Shown one piece after another: positions 34,875 through 43,012 of a stretch of 64,000 nt of DNA. The stretch spans positions 248,001 to 312,000 of the forward strand of contig CAJUSW010000001.1 in the NCBI GenBank assembly GCA_910589485.1, written 5' to 3'. Position 1 is the stretch's first letter; the number at the start of each line of letters is the position of its first letter. The notes under the pieces were generated by a model. The model was given only the letters and a program-made list of their open reading frames with translations. It searched no databases and was not told the origin of the DNA. The position numbers and the translations under genes were made by a program. The DNA is from an uncultured Duncaniella sp. Its GTDB lineage: Bacteria > Bacteroidota > Bacteroidia > Bacteroidales > Muribaculaceae.

Positions 34875-36059
34875 CTACATGCCCAGAGTGAGTGTGGTGA
34901 GGAACCGCCCTGCATCACCCGCTCCAAACGAAAGGGTGATATAGCCACGGTTGCCGCCAAACCATGTCGAGGTCATTATTCCACCCGCGTTGCCTGTCGA
35001 TACCGGCATGCCGTAGACATTCACCAGATGGGTGTACACCGAATTGTAGCGCGACATGTCGTAACCCGGGGTGGAGTAATAGAAGCTGGAAGCATCGAGC
35101 CCGTTATTGCCATAATACAATGCCGCATCGGTCCACACATAGTTCATGGCCGGGACATTGCGCAGGTACACTATATCGTTGCCATAACCGTCAACCACGT
35201 ATCCCGAGTTATACAGGTAATCGAGCGATGCGTTGAAGGCAATGCCGAATGTGAGACCGAGCACTCCGCCTATCACCGGGATACCGCGACGCGGACGCCA
35301 GGCGGGTGGAGGCACAGGACGATAGTGAGGCCGGGACATCACCGGACGGAACGGGCGATGGGGAGGACGCACCATTGCCGGACGCGGAGGACGTGCCACC
35401 GGACCATGACCAAACGACGGACCGGGGACAGGTCTATGGCCGACACCGGGACGATTACCCACGCCCGGGCGATGATCCTGACCGGGACGGTTACCGGCTC
35501 CCGGACGCACTGCCGGGTGGTTACTTGGGCGGTTATTTCCCACTCCGGGGCGGTTGTTGCCTACGCCGGGATGGGATGATCCACCCACGTTAGGACGGCC
35601 CGAACTGCCTACATTCGGGCGACCCGAACTGCCGGATCCTTCAGGACGCTGAGGCCTGTTATTACCGGGACGCACACTCGGATTATTGCCCGGACGGTTA
35701 TTGCCATAGTTGCCGTTGCCCTGCCCTACCGAAGGCCGGCCGGAACTGCCCACTCCGGGTCGGCCGGACGTTCCGGTACCCTCGGGGCGTTGAGGCTTGT
35801 TGTTGCCCGGACGCACACTCTGGTTGTTGCCCGGACGGTTATTGCTATGATTGCTTCCCTGGCCTACCGACGGACGGCCACTGCTACCCGGCCTGGACTC
35901 GCCTCGGGAATGTCCTGACGATGGACGGGACGATTGGTGGGTACGCTCAGTGCGAGAATTGTTTCCGTTTGCTCCGTGATGACGCTGTGCATCAGCCACG
36001 GGTGCTGACATGGCCATCATGGCCACGACAATCGCTGCAATATTTATAAATCTTCTCAT
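34875..36059 (-). CDS. Secreted low-complexity Arg/Pro/Gly/Asn-repeat protein, unknown function
   Basis: 394 residues, not recognised as a known family. A signal peptide (about 1-25, INIAAIVVAMMAMSAPVADA) is followed by about 215 residues of low complexity built from RPGNN, GSSGRP and PQRPEG units, including two copies of a 46-residue block (from about 58 and 104). Residues 255-280 form a Gly-rich hydrophobic stretch (GIPVIGGVLGLTFGIAF), and a Tyr-rich folded C-terminal domain of about 110 residues ends LTTLTLGM. The basic, disordered middle could bind peptidoglycan, nucleic acid or acidic glycan. The protein is probably exported; its anchoring is unknown. Confidence 0.75.
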   Translation of the reverse strand: MRRFINIAAIVVAMMAMSAPVADAQRHHGANGNNSRTERTHQSSRPSSGHSRGESRPGSSGRPSVGQGSNHSNNRPGNNQSVRPGNNKPQRPEGTGTSGRPGVGSSGRPSVGQGNGNYGNNRPGNNPSVRPGNNRPQRPEGSGSSGRPNVGSSGRPNVGGSSHPGVGNNRPGVGNNRPSNHPAVRPGAGNRPGQDHRPGVGNRPGVGHRPVPGPSFGHGPVARPPRPAMVRPPHRPFRPVMSRPHYRPVPPPAWRPRRGIPVIGGVLGLTFGIAFNASLDYLYNSGYVVDGYGNDIVYLRNVPAMNYVWTDAALYYGNNGLDASSFYYSTPGYDMSRYNSVYTHLVNVYGMPVSTGNAGGIMTSTWFGGNRGYITLSFGAGDAGRFLTTLTLGM

Positions 36060-36146
36060 AGCCTTATTTATTTAGAGCGTTAACGGTGTAGTTTTTCTCT
36101 ATTAGAGGCCCTGCATGGCAAAGGGTTTAACCTCCGATGGCACAAT

Positions 36147-36192
36147 TAATGTTAACTCACCAGCCGGCGTAATGTTAACTCACCCGCCGGCG
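36147..36192. repeat. Tandem 23-bp repeat downstream of thiL
   Basis: Two adjacent 23-bp units (36147-36169, 36170-36192) of form TAATGTTAACTCACC-x-GCCGGCG, differing at one base. Each contains the palindrome GTTAAC and a GCCGGC core. It lies 18 bp after the thiL stop. Confidence 0.8.
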
Positions 36193-36210
36193 GTCGGTGC
36201 CTCACCCGCT

Positions 36211-37227
36211 TTACTTAAGCGGATTCCAGCCTTGAGCCTGGAGAGGAATCTCTCCGCCGTCACGTGTCACCATGGCACATCCCAGCGAAGGCTTGGTGAT
36301 ATGTCCTATCACCTTAACGCCCGGCAGATCCTTCACTTTCTCATGATAGTGAAGGGGCACGGTGAACAGCAGTTCATAATCCTCACCACCGTTGAGGGCG
36401 GCTGTTATGACATTCATGCCTATCTCCTCGGCCATCACTGCGGTCTGGTAGTCGATAGGTATGCGGTCCTCGAATACACGGCAACCGGTATTGCTCGCCT
36501 TGCATATATGCATCAGTTCCGAGCTGAGACCGTCGCTCACATCCATCATCGATGTCGGCACAATACCGGCTTCGGCAAGCTCACGCACAATGTCGCGACG
36601 TGCCTCGGGCTTGAGCTGACGCTCCACGATATATTCCTTGCCACCGAAATCGGGCACAAAATCCTTCTGCCCCACCGAAGCGGCCTTCTCACGCTCCAGG
36701 AGCTGCAGTCCCATGTAGGCGGCACCTAAGTCGCCCGACACACATATCAGATCGGTGTCCTTGGCGCCTGAGCGGGTCACCACCTTGTCGGTGGGTGCAT
36801 CGCCTATACAGGTGATTGAGATCACAAGCCCCTGACGGGACGAGGTGGTATCGCCTCCCACGAGATCCACTCCGTAGATCTCACAGGCAAGGCGTATTCC
36901 GCTGTACAGTTCCTCGATATGCTCCACGGTGAAACGCTTGGATATACCGAGCGACACTGTGATCTGGCGTGGAGTACCGTTCATCGCATACACATCCGAG
37001 AAATTGACCACAGCCGACTTATATCCTAAATGCTTGAGTGGCACATAAGTCAGATCGAAATGCACCCCTTCGAGAAGCAGATCGGTAGTGACAAGGATAT
37101 CCGTATCGCGGTTACGCAACACGGCGCAGTCATCGCCTACCCCCTTGATGGTGGAGGCATTCACAGCCGGCAGATCTTTGGTCAGACGGTCGATGAGCCC
37201 GAATTCTCCGAGTTGAGATATTTCCAT
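36211..37227 (-). CDS. thiL: Thiamine-monophosphate kinase ThiL
   Basis: Phosphorylates thiamine monophosphate to thiamine diphosphate, the active cofactor. It has 338 residues. The start MEISQLGEFGLIDRLTKDL, the Mg-ATP motif GVGDDCAVL (about 26-34), VTTDLLLEGVHFDL, GGDTTSSRQGLVIS and DVSDGLSSELMHI are all ThiL/PurM-superfamily landmarks. It lies 32 bp after the purine nucleoside phosphorylase gene on the same strand. No TPP riboswitch was seen upstream. Confidence 0.93.
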   Translation of the reverse strand: MEISQLGEFGLIDRLTKDLPAVNASTIKGVGDDCAVLRNRDTDILVTTDLLLEGVHFDLTYVPLKHLGYKSAVVNFSDVYAMNGTPRQITVSLGISKRFTVEHIEELYSGIRLACEIYGVDLVGGDTTSSRQGLVISITCIGDAPTDKVVTRSGAKDTDLICVSGDLGAAYMGLQLLEREKAASVGQKDFVPDFGGKEYIVERQLKPEARRDIVRELAEAGIVPTSMMDVSDGLSSELMHICKASNTGCRVFEDRIPIDYQTAVMAEEIGMNVITAALNGGEDYELLFTVPLHYHEKVKDLPGVKVIGHITKPSLGCAMVTRDGGEIPLQAQGWNPLK

Positions 37228-37259
37228 GTATATGTACTAAGAATATGTCAATTATACTA

Positions 37260-38081
37260 TCAGCAACGGTTCACGAGTTCCTTCATGATCTCAAGGCACT
37301 TGGGCTGTGCTATCACGGCAGCCTGCTGCACCTCCTCATGAGTCGGAACCTGCTTCACATCCTTGCCGCCGAGGTCGGTGATCACGGATATGCCATATAC
37401 ACGCATTCCTGCATGGTTGGCCACAATCACTTCAGGAACGGTAGACATGCCCACACAGTCGCCACCGATTATGCGGTAGTACTCATACTCGGCAGGAGTC
37501 TCAAATGTAGGACCTGTAACGCCCACATACACTCCGTGCATCAGGCGTATTCCCTTCTCCTCGGCTATCTGATCGGCAAGCTTCATCAGCTCGGGATCGT
37601 AGGCATAAGTCATTGCAGGAAAACGTGTGCCCAGTTCGGGATAGTTCTTTCCGCGCAACGGATGCTCGGGGAATAGGTTGATATGATCAGTGATCGTCAT
37701 CACGTCACCTACCACAAACTCCTTGTTCATGCCGCCCGATGCGTTGGACACGAACAGAGTGTCCACGCCGAGAGCCTTGAACACTCTCACCGGGAAAGTG
37801 ACAGTCTTCATGTCATAACCCTCATAGTAATGGAAACGGCCCTGCATGGCTATCACAGGCTTGTTGCCGAGTTTTCCGAATATAAGGTTTCCGCTGTGAC
37901 CCTCTACGGTCGACACAGGGAAATTGGGGATCTCGCTGTAAGGAATGAACTGCTTCTCGGTGATGTGATCCACCAGAGGTCCGAGACCTGTGCCGAGGAT
38001 GATGGCAGTGGTGGGCATTTGGGCTACGCGTGAGCGCAGATACTCGGCTGTCTGATTAATTTTTTCGAGCATGGCTGTCAT
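37260..38081 (-). CDS. Purine nucleoside phosphorylase (class I, trimeric type)
   Basis: Cleaves purine nucleosides with phosphate to free base and (deoxy)ribose-1-phosphate in purine salvage, 273 residues. It has the phosphate loop GTGLGPLVDHI near 30, GHSGNLIFG, RFHYYEGYD, the family motif VSNASGGMN, and the base-site Glu in GPTFETPAEYEYYR followed by GMSTVPEVIVANHAGM. This matches the PunA/PNP-II family. An ATG three codons in (MLEKIN) is an alternative start. It lies between lpxK and thiL on the same strand. Confidence 0.93.
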   Translation of the reverse strand: MTAMLEKINQTAEYLRSRVAQMPTTAIILGTGLGPLVDHITEKQFIPYSEIPNFPVSTVEGHSGNLIFGKLGNKPVIAMQGRFHYYEGYDMKTVTFPVRVFKALGVDTLFVSNASGGMNKEFVVGDVMTITDHINLFPEHPLRGKNYPELGTRFPAMTYAYDPELMKLADQIAEEKGIRLMHGVYVGVTGPTFETPAEYEYYRIIGGDCVGMSTVPEVIVANHAGMRVYGISVITDLGGKDVKQVPTHEEVQQAAVIAQPKCLEIMKELVNRC

Positions 38082-38170
38082 TGATGATTTAGTGGGGATG
38101 ACAGGCCCAGCAGGCCCGATCCCGTTATTATTTATAGATATGAAATTACCTTAATTTTACGATAGGCCGA

Positions 38171-38189
38171 CCGGAAACATCTATTCCGG
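38171..38189. other. Hairpin downstream of lpxK
   Basis: CCGGAA (38171-38176) and TTCCGG (38184-38189) with further GGCC pairing outside. It lies 30 bp after the lpxK stop, with no T-run on the minus strand. A weak terminator or a processing site. Confidence 0.4.
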
Positions 38190-38218
38190 CCTTTTCCCGC
38201 TAACGGAACGTAACTCGC

Positions 38219-39319
38219 CTAAGTTTTGAACAATCGCGAATCGCGTATGGTTTTCTCCACGCATTGCTCAAACGGCACATCGCTCGACCTGTCGATGAAT
38301 CCCACCTTGATGGGCACATAGAATATTTTCGACTTAAGCGCGTGAGGGAAATAAGGATTGTTGAACAGTCTCACGGCATCCTTCTCGGTGGTGACGATAA
38401 ACTTTCCATCGCCCGCAAGAGCATTGTACTCCTTCTCGATCTCCTCCATGTCCGAGGCTGTGAAATTATGATGGTCGGCAAACCGCTTTAGCTTCACCTT
38501 GGCCTTGCGACGACGCAGATAGCGGGCAAACGGCCTGGGATTAGCCACGCCTGTGACTACCAGCAAGGGGGTTCCGGGCTCAAGGCTGTCGAACGACGGT
38601 ATCGTATCGGCCTCATCGGGAAACACCGGCACGAGATGTCCGTAATTGTACCGTGAGAAATACAGTTTCTGGAATGGAAACAGGTTCAGGTTCTCCTCAA
38701 ATATGCGATACTGCATCGGCTTCATGTCGGGCGGACACTTGGTCACCACCACTATATCAGCCCTGTTGAGGGCTCCGCGAGGTTCACGCAACCTGCCATA
38801 AGGGAGCAGACTGTCCTTGAACACCGGCCGGTTGTGCTCGGTGAGCACTATCGACACCGATGGCTTCACATACCGGTGCTGGAACGCATCGTCGAGCAGC
38901 ACAAGGTCGATCTTAGGATTGATCTCGAGCAGACGATTGATACCCTCCACCCTCTTCTCGCACACAGCCACGGTGATTTCCGGGCCAAACTTGCGGTATA
39001 TCTGATAGGACTCGTCACCTATATCCTCGGGGCGCGACTGTGGCGTAGCCAGCACAAACCCCTTGGTAGCGCGTTTATATCCTCTCGACAGCACTCCGAT
39101 GTTGTATTTATCCATCAGAGCCTCTATTATATACTCCACATGGGGGGTCTTTCCGGTACCGCCCATAGCGATGTTTCCCACCACTACCACCGGCACCTTG
39201 AACTCCTGCTGTTTAAGCATCCCCTGCTCGAACAGCTTGTTACGCAGCGCTACCCCCAGGCCATACAGGCGTGAGATAGGATAAAGCAGCAGTGCGGATA
39301 GCAGGCGGTTACGTGCCAT
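38219..39319 (-). CDS. lpxK: Tetraacyldisaccharide 4'-kinase LpxK
   Basis: Inner-membrane-associated kinase that adds the 4'-phosphate in lipid A synthesis. The start chosen is the ATG at 39317-39319 (MARNRLLSALLLYPISRLYG), giving 366 residues, because relatives start there. The longer ORF to 39376 would overlap sppA by 40 bp with unrelated residues. The N-terminal hydrophobic helix is followed by Walker A NIAMGGTGKTPHVEYI (about 50-65), LSRGYKRATKGF and the conserved DDAFQHRYV. It lies 17 bp after sppA. Confidence 0.92.
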   Translation of the reverse strand: MARNRLLSALLLYPISRLYGLGVALRNKLFEQGMLKQQEFKVPVVVVGNIAMGGTGKTPHVEYIIEALMDKYNIGVLSRGYKRATKGFVLATPQSRPEDIGDESYQIYRKFGPEITVAVCEKRVEGINRLLEINPKIDLVLLDDAFQHRYVKPSVSIVLTEHNRPVFKDSLLPYGRLREPRGALNRADIVVVTKCPPDMKPMQYRIFEENLNLFPFQKLYFSRYNYGHLVPVFPDEADTIPSFDSLEPGTPLLVVTGVANPRPFARYLRRRKAKVKLKRFADHHNFTASDMEEIEKEYNALAGDGKFIVTTEKDAVRLFNNPYFPHALKSKIFYVPIKVGFIDRSSDVPFEQCVEKTIRDSRLFKT

Positions 39320-39336
39320 GGGTCTCGTTCTGATTA

Positions 39337-41121
39337 TTATAATTCCACATCCAATATTTCCATTCGTGCCTGGCATGTCGACATGCCCTTGATACGGTTG
39401 ATGGTCTCATAGATCGTAGCGGCCTCGCCGAGCTCGCTTTTCACCATGCGGGCCTTCATGTCGGCTCCCGCCTCGATCAGCAGGTCATACCATTTCTCCT
39501 TGCGCTCGGGATAATTTGCCACTGTCCATGTCGAGGCGTTCAGGCGCTGGGCCATTCCGGCTATAGCATCCTCAAGTCCGCCCAACTCGTCCACAAGGCC
39601 GAGCTTCAGAGCCTCCTTGCCGTCCCACACACGCCCCTCGGCAATGGCCTTGATGGAATCCTGGCTCATGCCGCGTCCCTGGGCGCAACGCGAGGTGAAC
39701 AGTTCATAGCCACGCTCCACATATCCCTGCATCGCTGCCTTCTGGGCCGGCGACATGGGCTGAAGCACCGACGGGAGACCGCCCCCCGGATTGGTCTGGA
39801 CAGTTGAAGTGTGTATGCCGAGCTTGTCCGAGAGCAGTCCGCTCATATCGGGGATCAGGCCGAATATACCTATCGATCCCGTAAGAGTTGTAGGCTGGGC
39901 ATATATACGGTCAGCTCCACACGAGATATAGTAACCGCCCGACGCTGCGTAATCCGACATGGACACATACAGAGGCTTACCTGTCACCGCCTTCCATTGT
40001 TGCAAGGCTTCCCATATCTGCTCCGAGGCATAGGCCGAGCCACCGCCCGAATTGACATACATCACCAATCCGTCGATGTCATCGCTTTTATCTATCAGAT
40101 CAAATATCTGTGGCACAATCTTGCTTGCCACAATGCCGTCGCCGGTCTCGTCGGTGATATCACCCGTGGCATACAGCACGGCTATGTTGGCACCCTTTCC
40201 GTCCCCCTTCTTATAGATATCCTGCACTGTACAGTAATCGGCAGGAGTGACGGGCGAGAGATCGTCCACATTATTTTTGTCGGTGAGCGACGCTATCATA
40301 TCCATGAACTCGTGCCTGTACATCAGCCGGTCAGCTATCTTCATGTCCACATACTGCTCAGTGGGCATCGCGAATGTCGACGCATCGGCCCAGCTGTTCA
40401 CCGTATCGGCAGGCACATTGCGTCCGACCCCTATCTGGGCTGTCACGCTCTGCCATATGTTGGTCATGAACAGCTTCTGTTGCTCGCGGGCAGGCTCGCT
40501 TATGCCGTTAAGGATGAACGGCTCCACGGCACTCTTGTAAGTGCCCACCTTCACCACCTGCACCTGCACCCCGAGCTTATCGAGCATATCCTTGAAATAC
40601 AGCCCCGTGGTCCCGAGGCCATGGATATCCACCTGGCCTATGGGGTTGATGAACACCGAGTCGGCCACCGATGCTATGTAATAATCGCCCTGCGTGTAGA
40701 CATCTCCGTAGGCATACACCCACTTCCCGGGAGCCTCGGCCTTGAATCGGGCGAGCGCTTCCCTTATAGCCTGACGCTGGGCCAGGCCGGCCACTGATCC
40801 GCGGCAGTCTATCACCACTCCGTCGATACGGTCGTCATGCGAGGCCACATCGAGCGCTCCGGCTATCTCATACACTCCCTGGGCCATCGTGTCGTCGCCA
40901 CGCATCACGGCTATAGGGTCAAGCTGTCCCGGGCGGTCGGCTATCTCGCCGGCAAGTGACAGATGGAGATAGCTGTGGCTATCCACCTGCACTATTTTTC
41001 CACTGCTGAGCGACGACACTCCCGCAGCGGCTATGATGAGTAAGAGTCCAAAGAACGCTATAAACAATGAGAACCATATCCCGGCCAAAGTGCCGAGAAA
41101 GGCCATAAAAAATTTCTTCAT
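39337..41121 (-). CDS. sppA: Signal peptide peptidase SppA, 67-kDa type
   Basis: Membrane-bound Ser/Lys protease that degrades cleaved signal peptides. The start is set at 41121 (MKKFFMAFLGTLAGIWFS), giving 594 residues, because a full promoter (41182-41151) begins transcription downstream of the longer ORF start at 41208. A TM helix lies at about 8-33. Two S49 domains are present: the first holds the catalytic Lys in VGTYKSAVEPF, the second the catalytic Ser in DYAASGGYYISCGADRI. Length matches E. coli SppA (618). First gene of an sppA-lpxK unit. Confidence 0.94.
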   Translation of the reverse strand: MKKFFMAFLGTLAGIWFSLFIAFFGLLLIIAAAGVSSLSSGKIVQVDSHSYLHLSLAGEIADRPGQLDPIAVMRGDDTMAQGVYEIAGALDVASHDDRIDGVVIDCRGSVAGLAQRQAIREALARFKAEAPGKWVYAYGDVYTQGDYYIASVADSVFINPIGQVDIHGLGTTGLYFKDMLDKLGVQVQVVKVGTYKSAVEPFILNGISEPAREQQKLFMTNIWQSVTAQIGVGRNVPADTVNSWADASTFAMPTEQYVDMKIADRLMYRHEFMDMIASLTDKNNVDDLSPVTPADYCTVQDIYKKGDGKGANIAVLYATGDITDETGDGIVASKIVPQIFDLIDKSDDIDGLVMYVNSGGGSAYASEQIWEALQQWKAVTGKPLYVSMSDYAASGGYYISCGADRIYAQPTTLTGSIGIFGLIPDMSGLLSDKLGIHTSTVQTNPGGGLPSVLQPMSPAQKAAMQGYVERGYELFTSRCAQGRGMSQDSIKAIAEGRVWDGKEALKLGLVDELGGLEDAIAGMAQRLNASTWTVANYPERKEKWYDLLIEAGADMKARMVKSELGEAATIYETINRIKGMSTCQARMEILDVEL

Positions 41122-41150
41122 GTCGGTAAAATAACAGCTGTATTTCCCCA

Positions 41151-41182
41151 CAAAATTAACATAACTGCTTTTTATATACAAA
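41151..41182 (-). promoter_or_regulatory. Promoter of sppA
   Basis: On the minus strand TTTG (41182-41179), 20-bp spacer, TAATTTTG (41158-41151): full consensus, about 30 bp before the chosen sppA start. Confidence 0.75.
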
Positions 41183-41222
41183 TTATTGACCGAGTATTTC
41201 GGTTTCACCCGAAAAGTTTTCT

Positions 41223-41230
41223 TACCTTTG
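41223..41230 (+). promoter_or_regulatory. Putative -7 box (TACCTTTG) of mazG
   Basis: TACCTTTG fits TAnnTTTG, 17 bp before the mazG ATG. A TTTC lies 22 bp upstream as a weak -33. The short hairpin TTCGG/CCGAA at 41198-41213 lies in the spacer. Confidence 0.5.
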
Positions 41231-41247
41231 CAAAAACATCAATTGTT

Positions 41248-42045
41248 ATGCACAACCGACAGGAAAAGTTAGAAGCCCTGGGGAGGGTCATCGACACACT
41301 CGATATCCTGAGAGTTAAATGCCCCTGGGATGCGAAACAGACCAACGAATCTCTGCGTCCCAACACCATCGAGGAGGTCTACGAGCTTTGTGACGCCCTC
41401 ATCAAGGAGGACAATGCAAATATACGCAAGGAGTTGGGCGACGTCCTGCTCCATGTGCTTTTCTACTCCAAGATTGGCGAGGAAAAGGGTGCTTTCGACA
41501 TCGCCGACGTGTGCGATGCGCTCAACTCCAAGCTCATTTTCCGCCACCCCCACGTGTTCGGATCCACCCACGTCGATTCCACCGACGAGGTGCTTCAGAA
41601 CTGGGAGGAACTCAAGCTGAAGGAGAAAGGCGGCAACAAGACCGTCCTGTCGGGCGTACCCACCGCCCTGCCGGCCATGATCAAGGCCGAACGCATCACC
41701 GAGAAAGCCACCAATGTAGGCTTCGACTGGCAGAAGCGCGAGGATGTGTGGGAGAAAGTCAAGGAGGAGATCACCGAATTTTCCGAGGCCGCCGAGTCCA
41801 TGGGACAGGCTGAAAGGGAGGCCGAGATGGGCGATGTGCTCTTTGCTGTAATCAACGCCGCCCGCCTTTACGGCATAAATTCCGAGAACGCTCTCGAAAA
41901 GACCAACGCCAAGTTCATCCGGCGGTTCAATCACATCGAACGCCGTGCCTCCGAGATGGGCAAGCCCCTCAAGGAACTCACCCTCTCCGAAATGGACGCA
42001 TTATGGGACGAGGCCAAGCGCCTGGAATCATCCCAAAACGCCTGA
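41248..42045 (+). CDS. mazG: Nucleoside triphosphate pyrophosphohydrolase MazG
   Basis: Hydrolyses (d)NTPs to NMP and pyrophosphate; thought to clean nucleotide pools and modulate (p)ppGpp. It has 265 residues with two MazG domains. The first shows LRVKCPWDAKQTNESLRPN (about 22-40) and the metal-binding EEVYELCDAL plus RKELGDVLLHVLFYSKI. The second shows EEITEFSEAAE and EMGDVLFAVINAARLYG. All acidic metal ligands are visible. A RecB-family nuclease gene starts 10 bp after its stop, so the two form a likely operon. Confidence 0.94.
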   Translation: MHNRQEKLEALGRVIDTLDILRVKCPWDAKQTNESLRPNTIEEVYELCDALIKEDNANIRKELGDVLLHVLFYSKIGEEKGAFDIADVCDALNSKLIFRHPHVFGSTHVDSTDEVLQNWEELKLKEKGGNKTVLSGVPTALPAMIKAERITEKATNVGFDWQKREDVWEKVKEEITEFSEAAESMGQAEREAEMGDVLFAVINAARLYGINSENALEKTNAKFIRRFNHIERRASEMGKPLKELTLSEMDALWDEAKRLESSQNA

Positions 42046-42055
42046 CCGCCGCCTC

Positions 42056-42829
42056 GTGAACCGCCACCCAAGCTACAATGATGTCAATGCCCATGAGCGC
42101 GACCGCCTCCTGAGCTTCGACCCCGACTCTCACACTTACTACTATTGTGAGCGTCCCATGATATCCGTCACCACGCTTGTCGAGAACTGCTTCCCCCGTT
42201 TCGATGCTGAATACTGGGCAGCCCGCAAGGCTCTGAAGGAAGGCGTGGATCCAAGCGTAATTCTCGACCGGTGGGAACGCGAAGCCGCTCGCGCCCGACA
42301 GCTCGGCACCACCATGCACGAACTCATCGAGCGCTATTATCTGGGCGACGACTGTGGCGATGACACCGATTCATTCCGGCTGTTCCGCCTCTTCGCCGCC
42401 AACAACCGCCTCTACCCCTACCGCACCGAATGGCGCATATTCCATGAGGACTATGACCTGGCCGGCACACTCGATTTCCTCGAGCTGACCCCCGACGGCA
42501 CCTTCAACATCTACGACTGGAAACGTTCCAAAAAGCTCCTTGCCCCCGATGGACGCATCATCAGCACCTCGCCGTTCCGTAGCAAGGGGCTTCATCCCGT
42601 GTCACATATCCCCGACACATCCTACTGGCACTATGCCCTCCAGCTCAGCATCTACCGTTTCATTCTCGAGGAGCGTTATTCGATACGTGTCTCGGGCATG
42701 AAGCTCGGCGTGTTCCACCCCTCCTACTCCACCCCCTGGATAGTATCGCTCCCCTATCTGCTCGATGAGGTCAAGGCCATTCTCAGGCATAAGTTGCAAC
42801 CATCGCTCGCCTTTTCGTCCTACTGTTAA
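42056..42829 (+). CDS. Stand-alone RecB-family PD-(D/E)XK nuclease
   Basis: Predicted metal-dependent DNA nuclease of 257 residues. The GTG at 42056-42058 is chosen since it lies 10 bp after mazG and no in-frame ATG precedes Met35; a longer frame would overlap mazG by 100 bp. The full RecB-type set is visible: GTTMHELIE (His88), RTEWRIF (Glu125), AGTLDFLEL (Asp140), IYDWKRSK (Asp154, Lys156) and the later YALQLSIYRF motif. There is no helicase domain. It resembles Cas4/AddB-like exonuclease domains but lacks visible iron-sulfur cysteines in a Cas4 pattern. No Cas genes lie nearby. Its role with MazG is unknown. Confidence 0.82.
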   Translation: MNRHPSYNDVNAHERDRLLSFDPDSHTYYYCERPMISVTTLVENCFPRFDAEYWAARKALKEGVDPSVILDRWEREAARARQLGTTMHELIERYYLGDDCGDDTDSFRLFRLFAANNRLYPYRTEWRIFHEDYDLAGTLDFLELTPDGTFNIYDWKRSKKLLAPDGRIISTSPFRSKGLHPVSHIPDTSYWHYALQLSIYRFILEERYSIRVSGMKLGVFHPSYSTPWIVSLPYLLDEVKAILRHKLQPSLAFSSYC

Positions 42830-42906
42830 AAATCTTTAATAATCCGGCCCTGCTGTAATTAATTCCCCGTACCTACGTCTAATAAATAGAACGATATCCA
42901 ATCCAT

Positions 42907-42954
42907 TACTTATTAGATCCAATACTTATTAGATCCAATACTTATTAGATCCAA
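42907..42954. repeat. Three tandem copies of a 16-bp repeat
   Basis: TACTTATTAGATCCAA occurs three times with no spacing (42907-42922, 42923-42938, 42939-42954). It lies 59-106 bp before the M16 peptidase start, in the 183-bp gap after the nuclease gene. Not a CRISPR (no spacers). It may be a slippage repeat or a set of regulator sites. Confidence 0.9.
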
Positions 42955-43012
42955 CCTTAGATCTCCTCTCACGTCTCATAGACAAATCTATTTAACCAAT
43001 TTCAATAATTAC

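Noticed and set aside
36060..37260. TPP riboswitch for thiL
   Set aside because: No room or matching conserved core was seen upstream of thiL, which follows the phosphorylase gene after 32 bp.
39320..39376. Longer N-terminus for lpxK
   Set aside because: It overlaps sppA by 40 bp and adds residues unlike LpxK relatives; the ATG at 39319 gives the canonical start.
41122..41208. Longer N-terminus for sppA
   Set aside because: A full promoter at 41182-41151 lies within this extension, so the longer start would precede transcription.
42907..42954. Possible CRISPR array
   Set aside because: The three repeats are directly adjacent, 16 bp long, with no spacers and no cas genes in the window. The nearby RecB-like nuclease lacks a clear Cas4 cysteine pattern.
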